Assembly: GCF_019904155.1 (NCBI RefSeq)
Contig: NZ_JAHCMB010000026.1
Location: forward strand, 1-64,000
Direction: 5' to 3'
Length of the DNA stretch: 64,000 nucleotides
Origin: Paenibacillus sinensis
GTDB taxonomy: Bacteria; Bacillota; Bacilli; Paenibacillales; Paenibacillaceae
The notes under the pieces were generated by a model. The model ran no database searches and was not told the DNA's origin. It saw only the letters and a list, made by a program, of their open reading frames with translations. A program made the translations under genes and the position numbers. Positions 43,666 to 51,546 of the stretch are shown in pieces (positions within the stretch are counted from its first letter, which is position 1; each line of letters begins with the position of its first letter).

Positions 43666-43890
43666 CAGCTGCTTGCCCGATTTGCGACCGCGATCCGTCA
43701 TGCTGGTCTATCAGCTTTGGCTGGGTGACGGGTGCCGGGGCTCGGGGCAGATGGGTGAGACACGGAAGGGAATGCGTCCCAGGCTCAGTCCTAACGGTTC
43801 CAGAAATGACTGCTGGCGTTCTCTCCGGATTCCGGCTACCATAGAAGACGGAAGAAAGAGCTGAAGCAAGAGGGAGAGAGGCAGGAGACC

Positions 43891-45687
43891 ATGAAACCGT
43901 TTCGGGTCCGACTTACCTTGATTTTAATGATTTTGATCGGTATTTCCATTGTAGGGGCGGGCCTTACTATGGCGTATTTGTTCAAAGATTCCCATGTCGG
44001 GGCGCTGGAGGACAACATGTCCCGGGAGATCGATCTCCTTACCGGGACCATGGAATTCCGGGACATGGACAGTTCTGAGGCGCTGGCGTATTATACCGCC
44101 CAGGCACAAAGAATCGGCCGGCTGACGCAATCCCGCGTAACTTTCATCCGGGAGGACGGCACCGTTCTCGGCGATTCCGAGAAGGACCCCAAGCTGATGG
44201 ACAACCATCTCGGCCGGGAAGAGGAAATCCAGGCCGCCAAGGATGGCATCGGGCGGGCCATCCGCCACAGTGATACGATCGGCCAGAACATGCTCTATGT
44301 CGCCAAGAAGGTAGCTGCGGAGAACGGCACTTTCAAGGGCTATATTCGGCTGTCGATGGCGCTTGACGCCGTCGAACAGGGATTGAACCGGGCCTGGATG
44401 ATTATGGCCGGCGGGCTTGTGTTGTTGTTCGTCGCAGCCGCGCTGGTCAGCTACCGGGTCGCCTTCGGGCTTACCTCGCCGCTGGAGCAGATTACGAGAG
44501 TGGCGCGGCGCATCACCGATCTGGATTATGACGCCAGAGTGCCCCTCAGGCGCAGGGACGAGATCGGCCAGCTCGCCAGCGCCATCAACTTGATGGCGGA
44601 CAGCCTGCAGACCCAGCTGCGGACGATCCGCGACAACGAGAATCTGCTGCAGAGTGTGCTGGACAATATGACCGGAGGCATTCTGCTTGTGAACGAGGAT
44701 GAGCGAATCGTTCTTCTCAACAAGGCGGCTGAACGGATGCTCGATGTCAGCGCGGTCGACATGGTCGGGCGGAATTTCCGGGAGCTGAAGCGCCATTTCG
44801 AGGTGACCCGTATCCTGGAGGAGGGGCTCTCGCACAGAGAGCCGGTCCATGAGGAACGGAACTTCTACAATTCCGGTGAGCGCACGATGCGGATGGACGG
44901 CGTTCCGATGAATCAGGGGGGGAGCTATCAGGGCATGCTTTTCCTGTTGCAGGAGGTTACGGAGATTCGCCGGCTCGAACGGATGAGAAGCGAATTTGTC
45001 GCCAACGTCTCCCATGAGCTGAAGACGCCGGTCGCGGCGGTCAAGGGCTTCGCAGAGACACTGCTCGGCGGCGGGGTCAAGGATGAGAAGACGGCCAATT
45101 CGTTCCTGCAGATTATTTACGACGAGAACGAGCGCCTGAACCGGCTGATCGGCGATATTCTGGAGCTGTCCAAAATCGAATCCAAGCGGGTGCAGCTTGA
45201 CTGCTCTCCGATTCATCTGGAATCCTTCTTCCAGTCGCTGCTGGAGACGCTCAGCAAGGTGGCGGAGAAGAAGAGCATTTCCCTCAGCATGGATGTTCCT
45301 AAGGAGCTGTTCATCGAAGCGGACGAGGACAAGCTGCGTCAAATCTTTCTGAATCTGCTCTCCAATGCGATCAATTATACGCATGACGGCGGAAGTGTTC
45401 GGGTGACGGTGGCCAACAAGCAGAAGGCGGACGGGGAAGAGACGGTGGTCTTTTCTGTGTCGGATACAGGAATGGGCATCCCCCGCAAGGATCTGCCGCG
45501 CATCTTCGAGCGGTTCTACCGCGTCGACAAGGCAAGGTCAAGAAGCTCGGGCGGCACCGGCCTTGGCTTGTCGATCGTCAAGCATTTGACGGAACTGCAT
45601 CATGGAACGATCTCTGTGGACAGCGATCTCGGGATCGGAAGCACCTTCACGCTGGAGCTGCCGCTGCTTCAGGAAGAGGAAAGTTAA
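43891..45687 (+). CDS. phoR: Phosphate-sensing histidine kinase PhoR
   Basis: This 598-residue membrane kinase has TM1 (about 10-32), an extracytoplasmic domain (33-168), TM2 (about 170-192), HAMP (about 193-245), a PAS domain (about 250-350), HisKA with the phosphoacceptor H375 in NVSHELKTP, and HATPase_c with FSVSDTGMGIPRKDL and GGTGLGLSI. It should phosphorylate PhoP under phosphate limitation. The identification as PhoR rests on this architecture, the adjacent PhoP-type regulator with Pho boxes, and pstB-phoU nearby. The order kinase then regulator is the reverse of B. subtilis phoPR. GGAGACC precedes the start. Confidence 0.85.
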   Translation: MKPFRVRLTLILMILIGISIVGAGLTMAYLFKDSHVGALEDNMSREIDLLTGTMEFRDMDSSEALAYYTAQAQRIGRLTQSRVTFIREDGTVLGDSEKDPKLMDNHLGREEEIQAAKDGIGRAIRHSDTIGQNMLYVAKKVAAENGTFKGYIRLSMALDAVEQGLNRAWMIMAGGLVLLFVAAALVSYRVAFGLTSPLEQITRVARRITDLDYDARVPLRRRDEIGQLASAINLMADSLQTQLRTIRDNENLLQSVLDNMTGGILLVNEDERIVLLNKAAERMLDVSAVDMVGRNFRELKRHFEVTRILEEGLSHREPVHEERNFYNSGERTMRMDGVPMNQGGSYQGMLFLLQEVTEIRRLERMRSEFVANVSHELKTPVAAVKGFAETLLGGGVKDEKTANSFLQIIYDENERLNRLIGDILELSKIESKRVQLDCSPIHLESFFQSLLETLSKVAEKKSISLSMDVPKELFIEADEDKLRQIFLNLLSNAINYTHDGGSVRVTVANKQKADGEETVVFSVSDTGMGIPRKDLPRIFERFYRVDKARSRSSGGTGLGLSIVKHLTELHHGTISVDSDLGIGSTFTLELPLLQEEES

Positions 45688-45689
45688 GT

Positions 45690-45721
45690 TTTACACACGG
45701 TTAACATTCCGATGATATGAT
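45690..45721 (+). promoter_or_regulatory. PhoP boxes and -10 of phoP
   Basis: TTTACA (45690-45695) and TTAACA (45701-45706) are direct repeats 11 bp apart matching the PhoP half-site TT(A/C/T)A(C/T)A. TATGAT (45716-45721) follows after 9 nt. This suggests autoregulated transcription of phoP starting just after the phoR stop codon. Confidence 0.75.
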
Positions 45722-45754
45722 GAGCTTGTCAAAAATAATAAGGCGGGGGAATGT

Positions 45755-46483
45755 ATGACTCAACGATTGCTTGTCATCGAAGACGAACCGACGCTGGCCC
45801 GGCTTCTATCTTACAATTTGACGCAAGAGGGCTATGACGTCGTGCTCGAGGATCACGGAACGGCAGGATATGACCGTGCGGTTAAAGAACAGTTCGATCT
45901 GATAGTCCTCGATCTCATGCTTCCGGGGATGAATGGAATCGACATTCTCGATAAGCTGCGTGGACAGGGCATCCGGACACCGATCATCGTGCTCACGGCC
46001 AAGAATGCCGAAGAAGATGTCGTGCGCGGGCTGAAATCGGGCGCCGACGATTATATGACCAAGCCCTTCGGCGTGTCCGAGCTGCTTGCCAGAGTCAGCG
46101 CCGTGCTCCGCCGCGTATCCGGCCTGCCGGATGAGCCGCAGGAAGGACAGAAACCGGGTGACTCCACCATCATCCTGGGCCAGCTTGAGATTTACCCCGA
46201 GCGCTATGAAGTCAGTCTTGGAGGCCAGAGCATTAATCTGCGTCCCAAGGAATTCGAGGTGCTGCTCTATCTGGCCCGCAAGCCAGGTGTCGTGCTGACG
46301 CGGGATGATCTCATGAACGCCGTATGGGGCTTCGATTATATCGGAGGCCAGCGGACGGTGGATGTGCATGTCAGCTCACTGCGCAAGAAGCTGGAGCTGG
46401 ACCCCGATTCGGTCCACATCGACTCCATTCGGGGCGTCGGTTACAAGCTGGTTGTGAACAAACAAAGAACTCCGGTCGTTTAA
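45755..46483 (+). CDS. phoP: OmpR-family response regulator PhoP
   Basis: This 242-residue regulator has a receiver domain (1-120, phosphoacceptor D53 in VLDLMLPG, conserved K near 105 in MTKPFG) and a winged-helix output (about 140-235, LRPKEFEVLLYLARKPG and YIGGQRTVDVHVSSLRKK). It controls the phosphate regulon, probably including itself and pstB through the boxes described here. It has its own promoter and a terminator overlapping its 3' end, so it can be expressed independently of the kinase gene. Confidence 0.9.
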   Translation: MTQRLLVIEDEPTLARLLSYNLTQEGYDVVLEDHGTAGYDRAVKEQFDLIVLDLMLPGMNGIDILDKLRGQGIRTPIIVLTAKNAEEDVVRGLKSGADDYMTKPFGVSELLARVSAVLRRVSGLPDEPQEGQKPGDSTIILGQLEIYPERYEVSLGGQSINLRPKEFEVLLYLARKPGVVLTRDDLMNAVWGFDYIGGQRTVDVHVSSLRKKLELDPDSVHIDSIRGVGYKLVVNKQRTPVV

Positions 46484-46505
46484 CGGCGACGGGGTTCTTT
46501 TTTTT
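46464..46505 (+). terminator. Terminator of phoP
   Basis: AAGAACTCCG and its partner CGGGGTTCTT form an imperfect stem that includes the phoP stop codon, followed by eight or more Ts. Confidence 0.8.
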
Positions 46506-46580
46506 ACAATGAGTCGATATTCCCATGACATTTGTCTTATAGGCTGAGGACATCATGAAAGACTATCGGAGGGATTTATT

Positions 46581-48035
46581 ATGGTGCAGGTACTGACCAA
46601 GAGCGAAGAAGAAGTGAAGCGGGGAGAAGCGAAGGAAGAGAGTGAGCTTGCTGCGGATCGTGACCCTTTCTGGCGCCAGCGGCAGGAAGCCGGACATAAT
46701 GAAGACCGGCTGCGCGAGAAGCGTAAAGCGGTTCAAGACGGGACAATTGACGCACAGGGGAACAAGATTGCTGTCGAATCGGAACGTGCGGACATGCCTT
46801 CGAGCGCAAAGACGAATGCGGCGCAGGCTCCGGCTGAGGCTCATGTTCCGGCTACGTCGAATCATTCCGATTCTGTCTTGACGAACGAGAAGAAGAAACC
46901 GGTCTCTCCCCTTAAGGATGAGATGCCTCAAGCGAGCGCCGGACTGCCGCATAGCGCCAGGGAAGGCGTTGCGCTGGCCGACTACTGCCTGCCGGTTCCG
47001 GAAGTGGGGCCGATGCTGAACTGTCTGGAAGCGCTGGCCGTATTCCGAAGTCATCCGGATGCCCCCTGCCTGGTAGTAACCGATGTTTCCGGCGCTCCCG
47101 AAGGGCTGCTGATGCGGGACGCATTTCACCGCAAGCTGTCGGGACGGTTCGCGGCGGAGCTGTTCTACTCCCGTCCTGCTTTGCATTTCGCCGATATGGA
47201 AGCCCTGACCGCCGAGATTGACGAGCTTCCCTCCGAGGTCATTGGACGGGCTCTAAGCCGCAGCGAATCGCAGTTCTATGACTGCATTGTGCTCAAGCGC
47301 GGCGGAAGATTGAAGGGCGTACTGACGGTCCGGGACCTGATGAGACTCTCCGGCCGACTGCAGGAGCGGGCCGAGGAGGAACGCCGGCTTACCGTTGAAG
47401 GAAGCTGTGCCCATGTCGGCTCCATGGAATCGGCGCTTCAGGAAGCGGCGTCTGCGGCGGAAACGGCCCGGCTGGAGTGCGTGCATATGGAACGGTGGAT
47501 TGAGACAGGATCGGGCAAAATGGATCATGTTCACACCTCCTATCTCCGTGTGGAGGAACGTATCGCGGAACAGCGTGACCAGGTCGCGAAGCTGCTGGAG
47601 CATGTGTCGGAAATCGCTTCTCTCACCGGTGAAATCGGCGGAATCGCCGAGACCAGCGAGCTTCTGGCGCTCAACGCCTCCATCGAGGCAGCCCATGCGG
47701 GCGATCACGGCCGCGGCTTTCAGGTCGTGGCCTCCGAGGTCCGCTCGCTCTCCCATCACACCCGCAGGCTGACGGAGAGCATCTCCTCGCTTCTCGCCGG
47801 AATCGGCGGTCTGGCAAGACGCACCGCAGAGCTGACCGGCGCCGCTTCCGGCGACATCGCAGGCGGAGCCGGGGAAGTGACAGCGGCTAAAAGCCTCTTC
47901 CAGAATCTCCGTACCGCCGTCGAGGCGGTGGAGCAGGCCGACGAGACAGCCTGCCGCCTGGCCCGGCAGAGCGCTGATCGCGCTCAGGAAGTCAAGAGTC
48001 GGCTGCTGGCGATGGGGGATTTTACACAGCGTTAA
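46581..48035 (+). CDS. Cytosolic CBS-domain/methyl-accepting chemoreceptor-like protein
   Basis: This is a 484-residue protein without transmembrane helices. Residues 1-125 are charged and low-complexity. About 130-255 resemble a CBS-domain pair (ALAVFRSHPDAPCLVVTDVSGAPEG and YDCIVLKRGGRLKGVLTVRDLM, each cut). About 270-480 are helical with the chemoreceptor signalling hairpin ETSELLALNASIEAAHAG and GRGFQVVASEVRSL. Such a receptor would talk to CheA/CheW, sensing a cytosolic ligand such as a nucleotide through CBS. It lies between phoP and pstB; the pstB Pho boxes overlap its last codons. CGGAGGGA precedes the start. Function in phosphate-linked behaviour is inference. Confidence 0.75.
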   Translation: MVQVLTKSEEEVKRGEAKEESELAADRDPFWRQRQEAGHNEDRLREKRKAVQDGTIDAQGNKIAVESERADMPSSAKTNAAQAPAEAHVPATSNHSDSVLTNEKKKPVSPLKDEMPQASAGLPHSAREGVALADYCLPVPEVGPMLNCLEALAVFRSHPDAPCLVVTDVSGAPEGLLMRDAFHRKLSGRFAAELFYSRPALHFADMEALTAEIDELPSEVIGRALSRSESQFYDCIVLKRGGRLKGVLTVRDLMRLSGRLQERAEEERRLTVEGSCAHVGSMESALQEAASAAETARLECVHMERWIETGSGKMDHVHTSYLRVEERIAEQRDQVAKLLEHVSEIASLTGEIGGIAETSELLALNASIEAAHAGDHGRGFQVVASEVRSLSHHTRRLTESISSLLAGIGGLARRTAELTGAASGDIAGGAGEVTAAKSLFQNLRTAVEAVEQADETACRLARQSADRAQEVKSRLLAMGDFTQR

Positions 48036-48074
48036 CATTTCTCAGGAGTGCCATTAACAAACCGGGGATATACT
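48021..48074 (+). promoter_or_regulatory. PhoP boxes and -10 of pstB
   Basis: TTTACA (48021), TTAACA (48032), CAGGAG (48043, degenerate) and TTAACA (48054) recur exactly every 11 bp. TATACT (48069-48074) follows the last after 9 nt, the same geometry as at phoP. The array overlaps the end of the preceding gene. Confidence 0.85.
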
Positions 48075-48105
48075 TGTACCGAAGATGCTGAGAAGGAGAA
48101 CGCAC

Positions 48106-48897
48106 ATGAATGCCACCCTGGCTACCGATAAGAAGACTGACAAGAAGACCATCATCGACATAGAGAAGCTGAATCTGCATTACGAAGCCTTCCATGCGCT
48201 CAAGGATATGGAATTGCAGGTTCCCGAGAAGGCCGTTACCGCCTTTATCGGGCCTTCGGGCTGCGGGAAATCCACGCTGTTGCGTACACTTAACCGGATG
48301 AACGACATGATTCCGGGAACAGTGATCGATGGCAAGGTTCTCATTGGAGGCACTGACATTTACGGCGAGGACATCGAGGTTGAGAGCCTGCGTAAACAGG
48401 TGGGCATGGTGTTTCAGCAGCCGAATCCTTTTCCAAAATCGATCTACGATAATATCGCCTACGGTCCCCGCCTTCATGGCAAGCCGGCCAAGGCGGAGCT
48501 TGATCAGCTTGTGGAGCAGAGTCTCCGTCAGGCCGCTCTCTGGGACGAAGTGAAGGATTTTCTGAAGAAATCCGCGCTCAGCCTATCCGGCGGACAGCAG
48601 CAGCGGCTCTGTATCGCGCGTGCGCTGGCTGTTCAACCCGACATTCTGCTTATGGATGAAGCAACCTCTGCGCTTGACCCGGTATCCACGCAGAAGATCG
48701 AGGAATTGATCCAGGAGCTTCGCAAGCAATACACCATTGTTATGGTTACGCACAGCATGCATCAGGCTGCGAGAGTGTCTGACAAGACCGTCTTTTTCCT
48801 GAACGGCGTCATTGTCGAAGCGGCCGTAACGGAGCAGCTGTTCTCGAATCCGAAAGATTCGCGCACCGAAGATTACATTTCCGGAAGATTCGGATAA
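48106..48897 (+). CDS. pstB: Phosphate ABC transporter ATP-binding protein PstB
   Basis: This 263-residue ATPase energises high-affinity phosphate uptake. It shows Walker [10 protein letters not shown], the PstB-typical [11 protein letters not shown]-loop [13 protein letters not shown], signature LSGGQQQR and Walker [14 protein letters not shown]. The start at 48106 follows AGAAGGAG; an ATG seven codons upstream is less well placed. The permease and binding-protein genes pstSCA are not adjacent, so pstB here has its own Pho-controlled promoter and is followed by phoU. Confidence 0.95.
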   Translation: MNATLATDKKTDKKTIIDIEKLNLHYEAFHALKDMELQVPEKAVTAFIGPSGCGKSTLLRTLNRMNDMIPGTVIDGKVLIGGTDIYGEDIEVESLRKQVGMVFQQPNPFPKSIYDNIAYGPRLHGKPAKAELDQLVEQSLRQAALWDEVKDFLKKSALSLSGGQQQRLCIARALAVQPDILLMDEATSALDPVSTQKIEELIQELRKQYTIVMVTHSMHQAARVSDKTVFFLNGVIVEAAVTEQLFSNPKDSRTEDYISGRFG

Positions 48898-48972
48898 GTT
48901 GCGTCTCCCAGCGGGGACAAGAATTTTCGAAGACCCGGAAGACTTATAGATTCGAGGAGGATACCCTATTTT

Positions 48973-49632
48973 ATGATCCGTAGAGTGGAATTTGATAAAA
49001 GTCTGGATGAGCTGCGCAGCCTGCTTCGCCAAATGGCTGAACATGTAGTTGACGCACTGGAAGGCGCAGTACAGTCCCTGCAGCAGCAGGATACGAACCG
49101 CGCGCAGGAGATTGTGCAGGCCGACGTTCGCCTGAATCAGATGGAAGAACAGATCATGGATATCGGCTCCCGGCTGATTATCACCCAGCAGCCTGTGGCG
49201 AAGGATCTTCGCCGAATCATCGTAGCTTTCAAGATTTCCAGCGATCTGGAGCGCATGGGCGATCTTGCACTGGATGTAGCGAAGGTTACGCTGCGCCTGC
49301 ATGGGCAGCATCTGATCAAGCCGCTGGTGGATATTCCGAGAATGGCTGAAATCGTGAAGACGATGACGTCCGAAGCCATCACTGCCTATCTGGACGAGAA
49401 CACCGATCTGGCTCACAAAATGGCGCTTGACGACGACCAGGTCGATCATCTCTACAGCGCCATGATCAACGAGCTGTACAGCTACATGGTGAAGCAGCCT
49501 GAAACGGTATCCCAGGCCATGCTGCTGACTCTTGTCGGCCGCTATATTGAACGGATCGCGGATCATGCGACCAATATCGGTGAAAGCGTCGTGTACCTGG
49601 TGACAGGCAAACGGCCTGATCTGAACCGGTAA
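48973..49632 (+). CDS. phoU: Phosphate signalling protein PhoU
   Basis: This 219-residue, two-repeat helical-bundle protein links Pst transporters to PhoR signalling and helps shut off the regulon in high phosphate. Family motifs E/DxxxD appear around MEEQIMDIGSRLI and ERMGDLALDVAK in repeat 1 and ERIADHATNIGES in repeat 2. GAGGAGGAT precedes the start, 75 bp after pstB. A strong terminator follows. Confidence 0.94.
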   Translation: MIRRVEFDKSLDELRSLLRQMAEHVVDALEGAVQSLQQQDTNRAQEIVQADVRLNQMEEQIMDIGSRLIITQQPVAKDLRRIIVAFKISSDLERMGDLALDVAKVTLRLHGQHLIKPLVDIPRMAEIVKTMTSEAITAYLDENTDLAHKMALDDDQVDHLYSAMINELYSYMVKQPETVSQAMLLTLVGRYIERIADHATNIGESVVYLVTGKRPDLNR

Positions 49633-49673
49633 CCTCCCGCAAGGAATGTAAACAGACAATAATTGAAGCAAAA

Positions 49674-49719
49674 CCGCCCATTGAAGCTTATGACAAGCGT
49701 TCAATGGGCGGCTTTTTTT
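49674..49719 (+). terminator. Terminator after phoU
   Basis: CCGCCCATTGAA (49674-49685) pairs with TTCAATGGGCGG (49700-49711), then C and seven Ts. Confidence 0.92.
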
Positions 49720-49758
49720 ACGTTACAAAATATAGCAGGGAATCCCTCGAATACCCCT

Positions 49759-50673
49759 TTACATGAAATCATAGAAATACCGGATCACATGGAGAAATAC
49801 CGGCGACGTATAGGTAAGGCTGTCGATCAGGCTGAGATAGCTCTTCTTCAGCGCCTGCGCCTTGTCATCGTCACCGATCAGCAGATCCCGCTTCAGCACG
49901 GAGACCGTCAGGCTGCCGAAGAACCCGCTCAGACTGATCAGCGCGCCGGTGAAGAGTGCGAAGGGACGAGCGATTGGAGTCAAGTACGGGGCAATGAAGA
50001 AAGAAACCGCCGTCGTAACGAGCAGCGAGCAGGCGAAGCCTTCCCAGGTCAGAGTGGGGTTGGCGGTCGGAACGATCTTCCGCCTGCCTAAATAAAGAGA
50101 GAACAGCACATGAACGACGTCGCCAAGCTGGGTAAGCACAACCAGATACAGCACCAGTCCGGCGCCGTATTCCGGCGAGGCGACCTGGAAGTAGGCGAGA
50201 TGGCTGAGTCCGAACACCATCAGCATAAGCCCCCACTGCGTAGAGCTGACACTGCGAAGGAACCCGACCGTTCCTTTGTTGATCAGCCTCGGCAGCGGCA
50301 GGAACAGCGACACATAGATGGGGATGAAGACGATAAACATGCCGTACCAGTCAATGTAGATCCAGTAGAACTGCAGCGGGATCGCCAAATACGCCCACAG
50401 GAACAATCTGCGATCCGCTTTGCGGGTGCGGATCATGGAGAAGTACTCCTTCAGCGCGAAGAAGATCAGCACCATCAAGCTCACCATGGATACGACAGGA
50501 CTGACCAGGGTGGCGAGACAGAAGATGAAGAACATGCTCCACCATGTTTTAACGCGAAGGGCGATGGGGGTATAGTCCTTGTCCGGTTGAATTCGGTCTA
50601 CTATATAATAGATGAAATGAAAAGCCGCCAGCGCGGAGAAGACGAGGATCAATAGCAGCATCGAATGGGTCAA
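49759..50673 (-). CDS. CdsA-like phosphatidate cytidylyltransferase, divergent
   Basis: This is a 304-residue, eight-helix membrane protein. The C-terminal SVLKRDLLIGDDDKAQALKK and LSLIDSLTY resemble the CTP-transferase signature S-x-x-KR-x-x-x-x-KD...DRxDS of CDP-diacylglycerol synthases, but the PGHGG part is missing and the spacing is altered. It could make CDP-diacylglycerol or a related activated lipid. The canonical cdsA would lie in the uppS-cdsA-dxr cluster, so this is probably a second, specialised copy. The start is TTG at 50673 or ATG at 50661. It is divergent from a papain-like hydrolase gene. Confidence 0.7.
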   Translation of the reverse strand: MTHSMLLLILVFSALAAFHFIYYIVDRIQPDKDYTPIALRVKTWWSMFFIFCLATLVSPVVSMVSLMVLIFFALKEYFSMIRTRKADRRLFLWAYLAIPLQFYWIYIDWYGMFIVFIPIYVSLFLPLPRLINKGTVGFLRSVSSTQWGLMLMVFGLSHLAYFQVASPEYGAGLVLYLVVLTQLGDVVHVLFSLYLGRRKIVPTANPTLTWEGFACSLLVTTAVSFFIAPYLTPIARPFALFTGALISLSGFFGSLTVSVLKRDLLIGDDDKAQALKKSYLSLIDSLTYTSPVFLHVIRYFYDFM

Positions 50674-50764
50674 CAGCGATCACCAACTTGTCGAATAATA
50701 GAATTTCTGGAAGGTTCCTATGTTATTATGAAGGAAGAATTCATTTTTGATAAGGGGATTTCGC

Positions 50765-51316
50765 ATGATGGCTGCCGATCATTCCGTCTTTATTCTGCTT
50801 ACGAATACCGGAACACTGTTCACACGGGTGATTCAGACGTATACCAAAGCCCCGTACAATCACGCTTCGATCTCGTTTAACCGGCAGCTGTCGGAGCTGT
50901 ACAGCTTCGGGAGGAAGAACCCGGACAATCCTCTGAACGGAGGCTTCGTACAAGAAGATATCCAGACAGGCACATTCAGCAAGTATCCGGAGACGACCTG
51001 CGTCCTCTATGAACTTAAGGTAACGGAGCGGGAAGTCGAGAAGATGAGAAGGGTGCTGCATGTCTTCATACGCAGCCGGCACAAGTATTTGTATAATCTG
51101 CTTGGTGTGATCGGCGTCGCTCTGAAGGAGCCGGTTGAGTTCAGCAATTCCTATTTCTGCTCGCAGTTCGTTGCGGAAATTCTGCAGCGCTCCGGCATCA
51201 AGCTGTGGAATAAGCTGCCTGCCCTCGTAACGCCTGATGATTTGAGGAAGTGCGAGCAGCTCACTTTGATTTATGAAGGCAAACTGAGGGAGTATGAACC
51301 GGGAACGGGCTTTTGA
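50765..51316 (+). CDS. YiiX/NlpC-P60-like permuted papain-fold hydrolase
   Basis: This 183-residue protein has the circularly permuted papain-fold pattern: NHASISF near residue 33 (candidate His) and SYFCSQFVAEIL near 131-142 (candidate Cys nucleophile). Members act on peptides, amides or lipid esters; the substrate here is unknown. There is no signal peptide. The start at 50765 follows TAAGGGGA. It is transcribed away from the CdsA-like gene, from a shared roughly 100-bp region with an extended -10 (TGTTATTAT) near 50728. Confidence 0.75.
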   Translation: MMAADHSVFILLTNTGTLFTRVIQTYTKAPYNHASISFNRQLSELYSFGRKNPDNPLNGGFVQEDIQTGTFSKYPETTCVLYELKVTEREVEKMRRVLHVFIRSRHKYLYNLLGVIGVALKEPVEFSNSYFCSQFVAEILQRSGIKLWNKLPALVTPDDLRKCEQLTLIYEGKLREYEPGTGF

Positions 51317-51339
51317 TCGAAATACGTTGATCGAAATAC
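51313..51339 (+). repeat. 13-bp direct duplication
   Basis: TTGATCGAAATAC occurs twice, at 51313-51325 and 51327-51339, separated by one base. The first copy overlaps the stop codon of the preceding gene. A second pair, GTGACCCT at 51367 and 51378, follows. Confidence 0.8.
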
Positions 51340-51442
51340 AGGGATATAACCGGTCCGAAATCAGAAGTGACCCTAAGGTGACCCTTTGGGGGGATTTTGT
51401 GGCGGATAGCGAGGTCGGATAACATAACGAATCGGGCATAAT

Positions 51443-51493
51443 GAGGGAAGCCAGAGCGACCGCCCAGGCAAGCGGGGGATTCCTTCTTTTTTT
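51443..51493 (+). terminator. Terminator before polA
   Basis: GAGGGAA (51443-51449) pairs with TTCCTTC (51481-51487) with one G-U pair, with an inner CCGC/GCGG stem and a seven-T run. Confidence 0.6.
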
Positions 51494-51546
51494 CGGTGGG
51501 CGTGTGGTAAGATAGAGGCGATAAGCAATCGAAGACGAGGTGCATA

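Noticed and set aside
43924..45384. 486-codon minus-strand frame opposite phoR
   Set aside because: It is an antisense shadow of the kinase gene without ribosome site or family resemblance.
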